Shown here one piece after another: positions 9,198-18,277 of a DNA stretch of 64,000 nucleotides. Both the position numbers and the translations under genes were made by a program. The stretch lies in the NCBI GenBank assembly GCA_041395325.1, contig JAWLAT010000018.1, positions 36,740-100,739 of the forward strand. Direction: 5' to 3'. The stretch is from JAWLAT01 sp041395325. Its GTDB lineage: Bacteria; Pseudomonadota; Gammaproteobacteria; Xanthomonadales; SZUA-5. Within the stretch, counting starts at the first letter, position 1, and every line of letters starts with the position of its first letter. The notes under the pieces were generated by a model. It worked only from the letters and a program-made list of their open reading frames with translations. It searched no databases and was not told the origin of the DNA.

Positions 9198-10943
9198 CTA
9201 CTGCGCCTCCAGCGGATACACCTTCACTTCCACCCGGCGGTTGCGGGCGTGGTTGTCGGGATCGCTGGCTTCGGCCGGGCGCTTCCAGCCCATGCCCTGG
9301 GTGGAGAACTGGTTCGGGTCCAGTTCCGGGAACTTGCGCAGGATCGCCTGCTTGACCGACTGGGCGCGATTGCTGGACAGCTCGATCACCGCGGATTCCG
9401 GCACGCTGCCGCGCATGGATCCATCCGTGTGGCCCTCGATGACGATGCGCGCGGCGCCGTACTGGCCAGACAGGCGGCCGATCTCCTCCAGCACGAAGGG
9501 CACGTTCGGATCGTAGGCCTCTTCGATGGTCTTGCCCTTGCTGTCGGTCTTGGTGATCGTGTGCTCGATGTCGAAGGAATTCGGATAGAAGTGGACCACC
9601 ACGGTCTTGGTCAGGATCTCCGGGCTCTCGGCCTGGATGGAACTGGCCGCACGCGGGGCGAAGTTGACCGTGTAGTCGCTGGTCTGGCTGGCGTACTTGG
9701 GTTCCTTGGCCAGCTTCTGCAGCACCGAGAAGTCCATCACCTGATCGAAGGGCACCTTGTTGGAGACGCTGCCCACGCGCCGATACAGCGAGAAGGCGTT
9801 GTTGTAGGTGCGCTCGAAATTGGTCGGGTTGTTGCGGTTAAGGAAGAACTCGCGGTTGTCGGCAAAGTTGGTCCAGTGCGCGTCCGGCCGCATCGCAATC
9901 ACTTCCGAAGCCGGCATCGAGTAGCCGTCACCCATCCACTGCGCGACCTGCTGCTTGGCCTCGGTGGATTCCAGTTCCACCATCGAATCGAAGATGCCGC
10001 GGACCAGACCCTCGATGATGTCCGGATGATCCTTGGCGAAGTCGGCGCGCGAGAACCAGACGTCGCCGATCAGCTTGTTGGCGGTGGCGGTGGAGACCAG
10101 CAGCTTGTTGCCGCGCACATCGGACAGGTTGTAGATGTCCGGCGCCCAGCTGACCGCGCCGGCGATGCGCTTGTCGGCGTTGAAGGCGGCAGCGGCCTCG
10201 AAGGCGGTGTTGGTGAAGCGCATGTCCACTTCGGCCGGTTGCAGGCCGGCATCGATCAGCGTGTTCAGCAGGAAGTAGTGGGAGGGCGAGTTCTGCGCCA
10301 GCACCACGGTCTTGCCCCGCAGATCGCGGGCACTGTTGATGTTGTCCCGCACCACGATGCCATCACCGCCGTTGGACCAGTCCACCTGCTGGAAGACGCG
10401 CGGCATCACGCGGGAATCCTTCTGCAGGCTCTCCAGCAGCAGCGGCAGCATGTCGACGGTGGCCCAGCCGATGTGCACATTGCCGCTGGCGAAGGCATCG
10501 CGCATGGCAACCGGATCATCGATCAGCACCAGTTCGACCTTGAAGGGTTGGCCACCCGGCGTGGTCCATTGCTTGCCGGGGCGGAAGCCGCCATTGGCGT
10601 GGACGATCGGCGCCCAGCCGGCCCAGACGTTGATGGCGAACTTGACGGTGCGGTCGCTCAGCGCCTCGTAGTTGGACACGCCCTTGACGTCGGGCAGCTT
10701 GGTCGAGGCCACATAGGTGTACTCGGAGACCGTCGTTGGCCCGGCGCTGTCGGGCGCTTCGATGCCACCGTCCGAGGGCGGTGTGCCCGTGTTGCCCGAG
10801 TTGGGATCCTGTTGGGCGGTCTGGACGACGCCATTGTCACCGCCGTCATCACGGCCCTGGAACTGATAGAAGGCGTAGCCGATCAGACCCAGCACGACCG
10901 CCAGGACGGCAAAGTAGAAACCCGGTTTCGGTTGTCCGCTCAC
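9198..10943 (-). CDS. ABC-type substrate-binding protein fused to C-terminal OmpA domain
   Basis: The protein has 581 residues in four parts. A single N-terminal membrane segment (residues 8-25, YFAVLAVVLGLIGYAFYQF) is followed by a Gly/Asp/Pro-rich linker to about residue 75. Residues about 85-410 form a binding-protein domain of the NMT1/SsuA type (VKFAINVWAGWAPIVHANGG, then DDPVAMRDAFASGNVHIGWA). The last 120 residues form an OmpA-like peptidoglycan-binding domain with IVIEGHTDGS, an LSSNRAQSV helix and NHARNRRVEVKVYP. The key Asp and Arg that hold diaminopimelate in this family are present. It is the first gene of the importer operon. The layout suggests a receptor anchored in the inner membrane and attached to the cell wall. 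Substrate unknown. Confidence 0.85.
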   Translation of the reverse strand: MSGQPKPGFYFAVLAVVLGLIGYAFYQFQGRDDGGDNGVVQTAQQDPNSGNTGTPPSDGGIEAPDSAGPTTVSEYTYVASTKLPDVKGVSNYEALSDRTVKFAINVWAGWAPIVHANGGFRPGKQWTTPGGQPFKVELVLIDDPVAMRDAFASGNVHIGWATVDMLPLLLESLQKDSRVMPRVFQQVDWSNGGDGIVVRDNINSARDLRGKTVVLAQNSPSHYFLLNTLIDAGLQPAEVDMRFTNTAFEAAAAFNADKRIAGAVSWAPDIYNLSDVRGNKLLVSTATANKLIGDVWFSRADFAKDHPDIIEGLVRGIFDSMVELESTEAKQQVAQWMGDGYSMPASEVIAMRPDAHWTNFADNREFFLNRNNPTNFERTYNNAFSLYRRVGSVSNKVPFDQVMDFSVLQKLAKEPKYASQTSDYTVNFAPRAASSIQAESPEILTKTVVVHFYPNSFDIEHTITKTDSKGKTIEEAYDPNVPFVLEEIGRLSGQYGAARIVIEGHTDGSMRGSVPESAVIELSSNRAQSVKQAILRKFPELDPNQFSTQGMGWKRPAEASDPDNHARNRRVEVKVYPLEAQ

Positions 10944-11131
10944 GCTGCGCTCTCCATTGCGATGGCAAGGCGTCTTTCATACCTGCAAGGCATGTCGGTG
11001 GCAAGGCAAGTGGGCTTCCAAGCGCCGCGCGCTTGCCCGCAACGCGCGACTTGACCCTGATCACGGCAATGGCGCGTACTTGAGCCAGAATGCGTATTCA
11101 AATGTGGCTGCATGTACTGGAGATTGGCACG

Positions 11132-12439
11132 ATGCGTAGGCTGCCCCACCCCCTGTTTCAACTGACCCTCGGCCTGTGTCTGATCGCGCCTGCCGGTGCC
11201 GTATTTGCCGCTCAGGAGGCCGAGTTGCGGGCGCTGGCGCTGGGTCAGCGTGAGTCCTTGCGAGTCCAGCCTGGGGTAGCGGCAGCGCGCAGCGTGGCCT
11301 TTGAGGCGGTCGAATTGCGGGCACCGGGTGCACGCACCTGGGTGGTGTCCGGCGGGCATCAGACACCGTTGGCAGCCGATTCGGCCCGCTTCTACCTTGG
11401 CGAAGATGCCGACGGCGCGCGCTGGGGCCTGCTCTATCGCGATGGTGTCTGGACCGCGGCCTCCCACAGCAGCGGCACTTTGGTGGAATTCGATGTCCAC
11501 TGGGAGGGCGATCTGGCCCGGTTGACTGCGCGGCTGGAAGCGCCGTCCGAGCCGCTGCACAGTGAGTGCGGCAGTGACGCGCAAATGGCGCTCGAATCTG
11601 GCATGGAACTCCCGGTACGACTGCCACCACTGGCCAATCTGCTGCCGCTGGCCCCTGCCGGGGTGACCGGCACCGCCACGCTGGCGGTTGATACCGACAA
11701 CGAATGGCTGTTCCGGCGATTCGCCAACAACACCACCCAGGCCAGTGCCTGGGTCGATCAGATGATCATGGAGATGAATGTCGTCTACGAGCGCGATCTT
11801 TCGCTGCGGGTGCTGCGCGGCACCACCTTCCTGCGAGTGGATCCCGACGTGCCCCCCACTTTCAATGACGACCCCTTCAACAATACCGACTCGCCGGCTT
11901 CCAGTGCCCAGCTCAATGAGTTCGGCAACTACTGGCAGAACAACCAGAGCGCCGTGCCCAGGGCCTTCACCCTGTTGCTGTCCGGCAAGTCCAGCAGTGG
12001 TTTCTCCGCCTCGGGTATCGCCTGGCTGGATCGCTACTGCGACAACAATGTCTCCGGCGGTGCCAGCTACAGCATCAATCAGGCCTTCTGGAACAGCGGC
12101 GTATCCATTGGATCCAGTCTGCGCATCATTGCTCACGAGCTGGGCCACAACCTGGGTTCGGCGCATACGCACTGTTACAGCCCGCCGGTGGACCAGTGCT
12201 ACCGGGCCGAAAGTGGCTGCTACAGCGGTTCGGTGTCCTGTCCGGGCGCCGGGCCGGGAACGCTGATGAGCTACTGCAACTTTGGTGCACCCAACGGCGC
12301 CAACTGCGGCTCCAATCAGCTGGTCTTTCATCCCACCGTGATCACGCGGATCGGGCAGAGCATCGCGGCCAATACGCCGGCCTGCATCGTGCCGCTGGGC
12401 GGTGGCGGCAACGAGATTTTCGCCAACGGCTTCGAGTAG
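11132..12439 (+). CDS. Secreted zinc metalloprotease (reprolysin-like) with IFANGFE tail
   Basis: The protein has 435 residues with a Sec signal peptide ending near FAAQE, a propeptide-like region to about residue 180, and a metzincin catalytic domain. The zinc motif HELGHNLGSAH is at residues 335-345, with a Met-turn in GTLMSYC near 378. Several Cys pairs follow the zinc site, as expected for an extracellular enzyme. The C-terminus is a glycine-rich linker followed by NEIFANGFE. The start ATG at 11132 has GGAG about nine bases upstream and is followed by a good signal peptide. The protein is a likely T2SS substrate given the gsp operon in this window, but that is inference. It is divergent from the importer operon. 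Confidence 0.88.
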   Translation: MRRLPHPLFQLTLGLCLIAPAGAVFAAQEAELRALALGQRESLRVQPGVAAARSVAFEAVELRAPGARTWVVSGGHQTPLAADSARFYLGEDADGARWGLLYRDGVWTAASHSSGTLVEFDVHWEGDLARLTARLEAPSEPLHSECGSDAQMALESGMELPVRLPPLANLLPLAPAGVTGTATLAVDTDNEWLFRRFANNTTQASAWVDQMIMEMNVVYERDLSLRVLRGTTFLRVDPDVPPTFNDDPFNNTDSPASSAQLNEFGNYWQNNQSAVPRAFTLLLSGKSSSGFSASGIAWLDRYCDNNVSGGASYSINQAFWNSGVSIGSSLRIIAHELGHNLGSAHTHCYSPPVDQCYRAESGCYSGSVSCPGAGPGTLMSYCNFGAPNGANCGSNQLVFHPTVITRIGQSIAANTPACIVPLGGGGNEIFANGFE

Positions 12440-12481
12440 ACGGCAGCGATCTGGCTGAATCCTAGGTCTGGGCAGTGGGGG

Positions 12482-13540
12482 TCAGCGGCCGGCAGGCGGT
12501 CGGTCGCGGTCGCGGATCATTGCTGCCAGCACATCGGGGGCGAAATCGAAGGAGTCGTAGTAGAGCCGGTCCAGCGGTAAGCCAGCCTGGGCAAAGGCAT
12601 GTCGACCGGCTTCGATCAGCGCCGGCGGTCCAGACATGTAGACGTCGTAGCCGGTCAGGTCCGGGTGATCGGCCAGGACGGCCTCGTGCACCAGCCCATG
12701 GCGATGCCAGCGATCGGTGGCATCGGCTTCGCTGAGCACGGCCTGATAATCGAACCAGCTGCGCAGGGCCCATTCCTGCACCAGCGGCTCCAGGTAGAGA
12801 TCGGCCGGCGCGCGGGCACCCCAATACAGCTGCACCGGTCGCGGGGCAGGACGCTCGGCAAACTGCCGCAGTAGATGCTCGATGATCGCCTTGATCGGTG
12901 CAAAGCCCGTGCCGCCGGCGACCAGCAGCATCGGACGGTCGCTGTCGGCGCGTGGCACGAAAGTCCCTAGGGGCGCTTCGATCTGCAGCGGCATGCCGAG
13001 TTGCAGCGTGCTGAACACGTGTTCGCTGAAGCCACCGCCGCTGACCTTGCGCACGTGCAGTTCGATCAGACCATCCGGGCGTGGTGCATTGGCAATCGAG
13101 AAGGCCCGCCGTCGGCCATCGTCCAGCAGCACATCGAGATACTGGCCGGGCAGCCAGGCCAACGGCTCCTCCTCCGGCCGCAGCGACAGGCCCATGACGT
13201 CGGCGGCCAGGCGCTGCAGGCGTTCGACCCGTACCGTCAAACGGCGCAAGGGAATACCGCGAACGGCATCGACCTCACGAATGGCGATCTCCAGATCGCT
13301 GCGCGGGACCGCCTGGCAGAGCAGCACTTCGCCGGTGGCCAGTTCGGTCGGGCTCAATGCCTGCGGTGGATTGAAGGGGTAATCGACCGTGCCGCTGACC
13401 AGATGTCCGCGGCAACTGCCGCAGCGCCCCGAGAGGCAGCTGTAGGGCAGGGCACGACCTTGCCGTCGCGCGGCCGACAACACGGTTTCGCCTTCAGCCA
13501 CCTCGATCCAGGCGTCGCTGCCGAGCAGGTGGACCTTCAT
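12482..13540 (-). CDS. Ferredoxin-flavin oxidoreductase (2Fe-2S, FAD, NAD domains)
   Basis: The protein has 352 residues. The N-terminal plant-type ferredoxin domain has cluster ligands C35, C40, C43 and C75 (CLSGRCGSC, then LLCQ). An FAD-binding barrel follows with RAFSIANAP, and then an NAD(P)-binding domain with LVAGGTGFAPI and YMSGPP. This order matches CDP-6-deoxy-delta-3,4-glucoseen reductase and phenol or methane monooxygenase reductases; which partner it reduces cannot be told. The start ATG at 13540 overlaps the stop of the upstream thioesterase gene (ATGA), indicating translational coupling. The frame also extends 14 codons upstream, inside the neighbour, which is less likely. Confidence 0.85.
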   Translation of the reverse strand: MKVHLLGSDAWIEVAEGETVLSAARRQGRALPYSCLSGRCGSCRGHLVSGTVDYPFNPPQALSPTELATGEVLLCQAVPRSDLEIAIREVDAVRGIPLRRLTVRVERLQRLAADVMGLSLRPEEEPLAWLPGQYLDVLLDDGRRRAFSIANAPRPDGLIELHVRKVSGGGFSEHVFSTLQLGMPLQIEAPLGTFVPRADSDRPMLLVAGGTGFAPIKAIIEHLLRQFAERPAPRPVQLYWGARAPADLYLEPLVQEWALRSWFDYQAVLSEADATDRWHRHGLVHEAVLADHPDLTGYDVYMSGPPALIEAGRHAFAQAGLPLDRLYYDSFDFAPDVLAAMIRDRDRPPAGR

Positions 13541-13962
13541 CGGCCGCGGCGCACCACGGCCAGTGTCAGGCGCGAGATGCATACCCGCGCCCCAGCCTCG
13601 TCGTGGATGTGGATCTCCCAGACCTGAGTGGTGCGACCGATGTGCACCGGGCTGGCCACACCGGTCACCAGGCCGGCCCGGACCGCGCGCAAATGATTGG
13701 CGTTGATGTCCAGCCCGACGACCATGTGTTCTTCGTCGACCATCATTTGACCCGCCATGCTGCCCAGGGTCTCGGCCAGCGCCACCGAGGCACCGCCGTG
13801 CAGCAGGCCGAAGGGCTGTGTGGTGCGGCCATCGACCGGCATCGTGCCGGTCAGCGTGCCCTCACCCAGTTCGGTGAAGCAGATCCCCAGCTGATCCACC
13901 AGCGTGTTGCGGCTGAACTGATTCATCTGTTCCAGCGTGAAGCTGCGGCGCCAGGTGGCCAT
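13537..13962 (-). CDS. Hotdog-fold acyl-CoA thioesterase (PaaI/YdiI family)
   Basis: The protein has 141 residues, the usual length for a single hotdog domain. The segment QPFGLLHGGASVALAETLGS carries the HGG loop and the catalytic Glu of the YdiI/MenI subgroup, which hydrolyses aromatic and other acyl-CoA thioesters, for example 1,4-dihydroxy-2-naphthoyl-CoA. No menaquinone genes are nearby, so the substrate is open. The gene's last bases overlap the start of the ferredoxin reductase gene, so the two are co-translated. Confidence 0.85.
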   Translation of the reverse strand: MATWRRSFTLEQMNQFSRNTLVDQLGICFTELGEGTLTGTMPVDGRTTQPFGLLHGGASVALAETLGSMAGQMMVDEEHMVVGLDINANHLRAVRAGLVTGVASPVHIGRTTQVWEIHIHDEAGARVCISRLTLAVVRRGR

Positions 13963-14132
13963 TGGGTCAGGTCCGAAAGCGAAGGATCGGCATGGTAACG
14001 GCCGGCCACGAGCAGGCCCAGTGAAGAACGAGGTGATGCAGGGAATGACCCGGGATCATTCTCAAAGGCACTCGCGCTTCCGCGAGAGACTAGATCCCCT
14101 GCTCCAGAACAACTGGGTACACTGCGCACCCG

Positions 14133-14954
14133 ATGAACGCCCCTCCGTCCCGCGAACCTGTCGAGTTGGCTGCCGAGCTGCCTGCCGGCGCTCTGGCCCG
14201 CGTGCGCTGGTGGCGTTATCTCTATCGCAGCCCCATGTTGGCGTGGCATCTGCTGATCCACTTGCCAGTGGCGTTGCTGCTGATCAGCCTGCCCGGATCG
14301 ACCCGACCGGGCAGCGCCGGCACCAGCCTCAGCGAGCGAGCCATCGGCTGGTGGTCGCGCGGCTTGCTGCGCGTGTTCGGCATGCGAACCCGTCGCATCG
14401 GTGAGCCGCATGCCACCGCCGCCCTGCTGGTGGCCAATCACATCAGCTGGCTGGACATCGAGCTGATTCACTCGCATCGAGCCGTGCATTTCGTCGCCAA
14501 GAGCGAGATCGGTGGCTGGCCACTGATCGGCTGGCTGGCCAGTCGCGCCGGCACCATCTACCACCGTCGTGGCAGCACCCAGTCGCTGCAAAGCGTATCG
14601 GCGGTCATGGCCGAGCGCTTGCGTGCCGGCCACCCGGTGGGTGTATTTCCGGAAGGCGGCACCGGCGATGGCAGCCACGTAAGGGTGTTCCACGCGCGAA
14701 TTTTTCAGACTGCCCTCGATGCGGCGGTGCCGATTCAGCCGGTGGCATTGCGCTATCGCGTCGCCGGTCAGTTCAGCCCGTTCGTCGCCTTTGGCGATGG
14801 CGAGAGTTTCATGGGCAACTTTCTGCGGCTGCTCGGCGGCCCGCCGATCGAGGCCGAGACGCACTTTCTGCCGCTGGTGGCCGACGCCGGTGAAGGACGT
14901 CGCCGTCTGGCCGAGACCTGCCGGCAGCGCATCGCCGAGATTGTGCAGGGATGA
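14133..14954 (+). CDS. Lysophospholipid acyltransferase (PlsC family)
   Basis: The protein has 273 residues. An N-terminal hydrophobic segment (LAWHLLIHLPVALLLISL) is followed by the acyltransferase domain with the HX4D motif in NHISWLD (His103, Asp108) and the glycerol-phosphate site FPEGGTGDG near residue 173. This family transfers acyl groups to lysophosphatidic acid or related acceptors (lyso-ornithine lipids in some members) at the inner membrane. The start ATG at 14133 lies shortly after a TACACT hexamer that may be a -10 box. Its stop overlaps the next gene by four bases, so the pair is an operon. Confidence 0.88.
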   Translation: MNAPPSREPVELAAELPAGALARVRWWRYLYRSPMLAWHLLIHLPVALLLISLPGSTRPGSAGTSLSERAIGWWSRGLLRVFGMRTRRIGEPHATAALLVANHISWLDIELIHSHRAVHFVAKSEIGGWPLIGWLASRAGTIYHRRGSTQSLQSVSAVMAERLRAGHPVGVFPEGGTGDGSHVRVFHARIFQTALDAAVPIQPVALRYRVAGQFSPFVAFGDGESFMGNFLRLLGGPPIEAETHFLPLVADAGEGRRRLAETCRQRIAEIVQG

Positions 14955-15955
14955 GCGGCCAGGCCTTCCAGCCACCGGCGTGGCTGCGCAACGCCCATAT
15001 CCAGTCGGTGTTGGCTTCCAGCGGTCTGCGTGGCCGCTTCGCGCGTGGCCGCTTTCCACAGTTCAGCTCGCAGGCGCAGCCCCATCTGCTCGACTGCGGC
15101 AGCGGCGTGCGGCTGCAGGGCTTTCACTCCGAGCCCGTCAACCACGACGGACCCAGCCGTGGTCTGGTGGTGCTGATCCACGGCTGGGAGGGTTGCGCCG
15201 AATCCAGCTACATGCTCGCCATCGGTGGGCGACTGCAGGCGGCCGGCTACGGTGTGTTTCGGCTGCAGCTGCGGGACCACGGCGACACCCATCATCTGAA
15301 CGAAGAATTGTTCCACTCCTGCCGGCTCGACGAAGTCGTCGGCGCGGTGGCGGCCATTGCGCAGCAGTTTCCGCAACGTCCCATGCTGATTGGCGGCTTC
15401 TCGCTGGGTGGCAACTTCGCCCTGCGGGTGGCCAATCAGGCGCAGGCTGCCGGACTGCCGCTGGTGGGCGCTGTGGCGGTCTGCCCACCGGTGGATCCGC
15501 AGCACACATTGGAAGCAATCGAGCGGGCGCCATTCATCTATGAGTGGTATTTCGTGCGCAAATGGACGCGTTCGTTGAAGCGCAAGCAGGCGCTGTATCC
15601 GCATCGCTATGCCTTCGAAGACTGGTTGCGCCGCCCGACCTTGCGCGACCTGACTGATCGGCTGGTGCAGCAATACACCGACTTCGGGCAGTTGGAGAAT
15701 TATCTGCGCGGCTACTCCATTGCGGGTGATCGGCTGGCCGGACTGCCCATTCCCACGACAATCGTTGCCGCCGCCGATGACCCGGTGATTCCGGTCACCG
15801 ACTTCCATCAGTTGCAGCTCGGCGGGCAGACCGAATTGCTGCTGACCCAGCATGGTGGGCACTGCGGCTACATTCAGGGCCGCCGGCTGGAAAGCTGGAT
15901 GGAAGAGCTGTTCCTGGATCGGGTTGAGCGCTACGCCGCTGCCGCCCGGCAATAG
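14951..15955 (+). CDS. Alpha/beta hydrolase, YheT-like
   Basis: The protein has 334 residues. It begins with FQPPAWLRNAHIQSVLAS, the N-terminal signature of the YheT/UPF0017 hydrolases (fatty acid or carboxylester hydrolase-like). The catalytic set is visible: nucleophile elbow GFSLGG near residue 150, an acidic residue in AADDPVIP and His in GGHCGYI. The oxyanion-loop motif is LIHGWEGCAESSY. It overlaps the acyltransferase gene (ATGA), which suggests a shared role in lipid metabolism, although no substrate is known. Confidence 0.85.
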   Translation: MSGQAFQPPAWLRNAHIQSVLASSGLRGRFARGRFPQFSSQAQPHLLDCGSGVRLQGFHSEPVNHDGPSRGLVVLIHGWEGCAESSYMLAIGGRLQAAGYGVFRLQLRDHGDTHHLNEELFHSCRLDEVVGAVAAIAQQFPQRPMLIGGFSLGGNFALRVANQAQAAGLPLVGAVAVCPPVDPQHTLEAIERAPFIYEWYFVRKWTRSLKRKQALYPHRYAFEDWLRRPTLRDLTDRLVQQYTDFGQLENYLRGYSIAGDRLAGLPIPTTIVAAADDPVIPVTDFHQLQLGGQTELLLTQHGGHCGYIQGRRLESWMEELFLDRVERYAAAARQ

Positions 15956-16093
15956 CGCTCCGGCTCCGCTGCACTGACCGTCATCCGACTTCGGTCTTCG
16001 AAGCGGCTCTGACGCGTTTGCGGTGACCCAGAGGTTCCCGGCGCCCAACGTGCGCTAACATCCGCGCCCCCTTTGTCATCGGATGCATCCGCG

Positions 16094-18163
16094 ATGGACG
16101 ACATTGAGCAGCTGATCGCCGGCGATCAACTGGAACCGGCCCGCGCGCAGCTGGATGCCATCCGGCAGCGGCAACCGCGGCTGCCACGTCTGGCCTTCCT
16201 GGATGCCGTTCTCGCCGCGCGTGAAGGCCGCTTCCGAGAGGCCAGTGCGCTGCTGGTGGAACTGTTGGCCGATGTGCCTGACCACGCCCTGGCGCAACTG
16301 CTGCAGGGCCGGCTGCAGCACCGCTTGGGCCAGCGCGAGGCCGCCGCAAGACGTTTTGACGACGCGCTGACCCTGGATCCGCGACTCGCTGCCGGGGCCT
16401 TCACGCCGACCGAAATCGCGGTGCTCGATGCCGACATGCCCGCCTTGGCCCGGCGCTATCGGGACGCACTGGCCGCCGACGTTGAAGACATCGAGGCGCG
16501 CCTGGGACTGGCCGGACTGCTGCTGCGGCAGCAACAGTACTCGGTCTGCCTGTTCGAACTCGAACCGCTGTTGTCCAAGGCTCGACCGGTTACTGGTGCC
16601 GTCCAGTTGGCGGCCGTCGCCGAGATGTTGCAGGGACAGCACGCCCAGGCGCTGGACCGCCTGCAGGCTGTGGAAGAGCCACCACTGGCCTTCGCGCTGT
16701 TGCGCCTGCAGATCCTGTTCTGGGCTCGCCGCTTGCGCGACGCCGATGCGGTCGCCGAGGAGATCCTGCAGGAGCATCCGGATCTGGGCCAAGTGTGGGT
16801 GTTGCGGGGGGAGATCCTGCTGGCTGGCAGCGCGTTGATGCGGACCGTCGAGGCTGCGCAGGAAGCGCTGCGGCTGTGTCCGGAGCATGCGCGTGCCGTC
16901 CGGGCGCTGGCCCTGGCCACCATGCGAATGGGAGAGACCAATGCCGCCGAGTCCCTGGTTCGCCAGCATCTGCAGCGGCATCCGCATGATGCGGTCAGCT
17001 GGCGCATGTTGCTGGCGTTCCTGACCCATCAGCAGAACCACGAAGCGGCGATTGCAGCTGCTCGCCAATGGATTGAAGCCAGCCCCGACGAAGCCGACGC
17101 TCACGCCGATCTGTCGGCGCTGTTGGAACATGAAGGTGATCTGGACGCAGCGATGCAGACTGCCAGAGCGGCGTTGCGCCTGCGCAGTGATCACATCAAT
17201 GCGCTGTTGGTGGCGGCGCGGGCCGAATTGCGCATCGGTCGGCCCGGGCCAGTGCTGGGTAAGCTGGATCGCGTGTCTCCCAGCGAACTCGAGCCCGGTC
17301 AGCGTGAGGCGCGACTGGTACTGCTGGCCCGGTCGGCCGATGCCCAGGGACAGTACGAGCAGGCCGTGCAGCGTTGGCGTGAGCGGCATTCGCAAACGCC
17401 CTATCTCAGCCCGACGGCCTTGTTGCCGAAGGCTGCCACGCTCAATATGCCGCCGGCGGCCCCGCCATTGCCCCAGCACAGCGATCGCGTCGCTTTCCTG
17501 CTCGGTCTGCCCGGTAGCGGCGTGCAGCACCTGGCGGCGTCACTGCAGCGGCATCCGGCGCTGGCAGTCATGACCGATCGCTTCGGCGGCCCCACGCTGC
17601 GCCACGATGGCTTCAGCCAACCGGACTGGCTGGGCTTTGCACAGGGACTGAGCGAGGGTCAGGCGCTGATTCTGCGCCGGCGCTGGCGCAAGGCGGTCGC
17701 CCGCACCGGTCAGCTGCCCACCGCGCGGCTGCTGATTGACTGGATGCCGTTCGCGGACTTGCTCAGCTACACGGCGCTGGCGCGGGTGTTTCCGGGTGCG
17801 CCAGTCATCGTGGTCGAGCGCAATCCGGCCGATTGTCTGCTCGACTGGCTGGCGTTCCCGGGCATGCATCGGCTGCGCTTCGATTCGCCGGCACAGGCGG
17901 GCGAGTGGCTGGCCATGGGCCAGGGTCATCTGTCTGCGATTGCCGCCAGTGACCGTTCGCCGATCATTCGTGTGGCCTTCGAAGATCTGCTGGAACGGCC
18001 CGAGCAGGCCTTCGCCGATTTGCTCAAGGCGCTGCAGGTGGACCCCGCCGGCGCCAGCTTCCGTTGCGAGCGTACGCTGGGGGATCTGAGCGGCTTCCAT
18101 GGCAACGGTCACGGCCAGGCCTATGCCGAGGCGCTGGCCGAAGGGCTGGCCTACTTTCGTTGA
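16094..18163 (+). CDS. TPR-repeat protein with C-terminal sulfotransferase domain
   Basis: The protein has 689 residues. Residues 1 to about 455 are helical repeats of TPR type, with recurring A-x-L-x-L-x-P spacing such as AQEALRLCPEHARAVRALAL. The last 220 residues resemble a sulfotransferase: VAFLLGLPGSGVQHLAASLQ takes the place of the PAPS-binding P-loop, and VIVVERNPADCLLDWL resembles the 3'-phosphate-binding helix. The P-loop is degenerate compared with the usual PRSGTTL. TPR-sulfotransferase fusions are common in proteobacteria and their acceptors are mostly unknown. The start is taken as ATG at 16094; an in-frame TTG seven codons upstream is possible. Confidence 0.8.
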   Translation: MDDIEQLIAGDQLEPARAQLDAIRQRQPRLPRLAFLDAVLAAREGRFREASALLVELLADVPDHALAQLLQGRLQHRLGQREAAARRFDDALTLDPRLAAGAFTPTEIAVLDADMPALARRYRDALAADVEDIEARLGLAGLLLRQQQYSVCLFELEPLLSKARPVTGAVQLAAVAEMLQGQHAQALDRLQAVEEPPLAFALLRLQILFWARRLRDADAVAEEILQEHPDLGQVWVLRGEILLAGSALMRTVEAAQEALRLCPEHARAVRALALATMRMGETNAAESLVRQHLQRHPHDAVSWRMLLAFLTHQQNHEAAIAAARQWIEASPDEADAHADLSALLEHEGDLDAAMQTARAALRLRSDHINALLVAARAELRIGRPGPVLGKLDRVSPSELEPGQREARLVLLARSADAQGQYEQAVQRWRERHSQTPYLSPTALLPKAATLNMPPAAPPLPQHSDRVAFLLGLPGSGVQHLAASLQRHPALAVMTDRFGGPTLRHDGFSQPDWLGFAQGLSEGQALILRRRWRKAVARTGQLPTARLLIDWMPFADLLSYTALARVFPGAPVIVVERNPADCLLDWLAFPGMHRLRFDSPAQAGEWLAMGQGHLSAIAASDRSPIIRVAFEDLLERPEQAFADLLKALQVDPAGASFRCERTLGDLSGFHGNGHGQAYAEALAEGLAYFR

Positions 18164-18277
18164 TGGCTCAGCCTTGCGTGGGTTGAACTCCAGCCACCTG
18201 ACCGCCATAAGAGTGGGTTAACGGCCGTGGCAGGGGAGGCTGCCCGGACAACAGTTCTGGACAGACAGGAGGTCACG

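Noticed and set aside
9249..11054. Open frame of 601 codons opposite the binding protein-OmpA gene
   Set aside because: The minus-strand product has recognisable domains; the plus-strand one does not.
12400..12439. PEP-CTERM or sortase signal on the metalloprotease
   Set aside because: No hydrophobic helix or terminal Arg cluster follows the tail, and no PEP or LPXTG motif is present.
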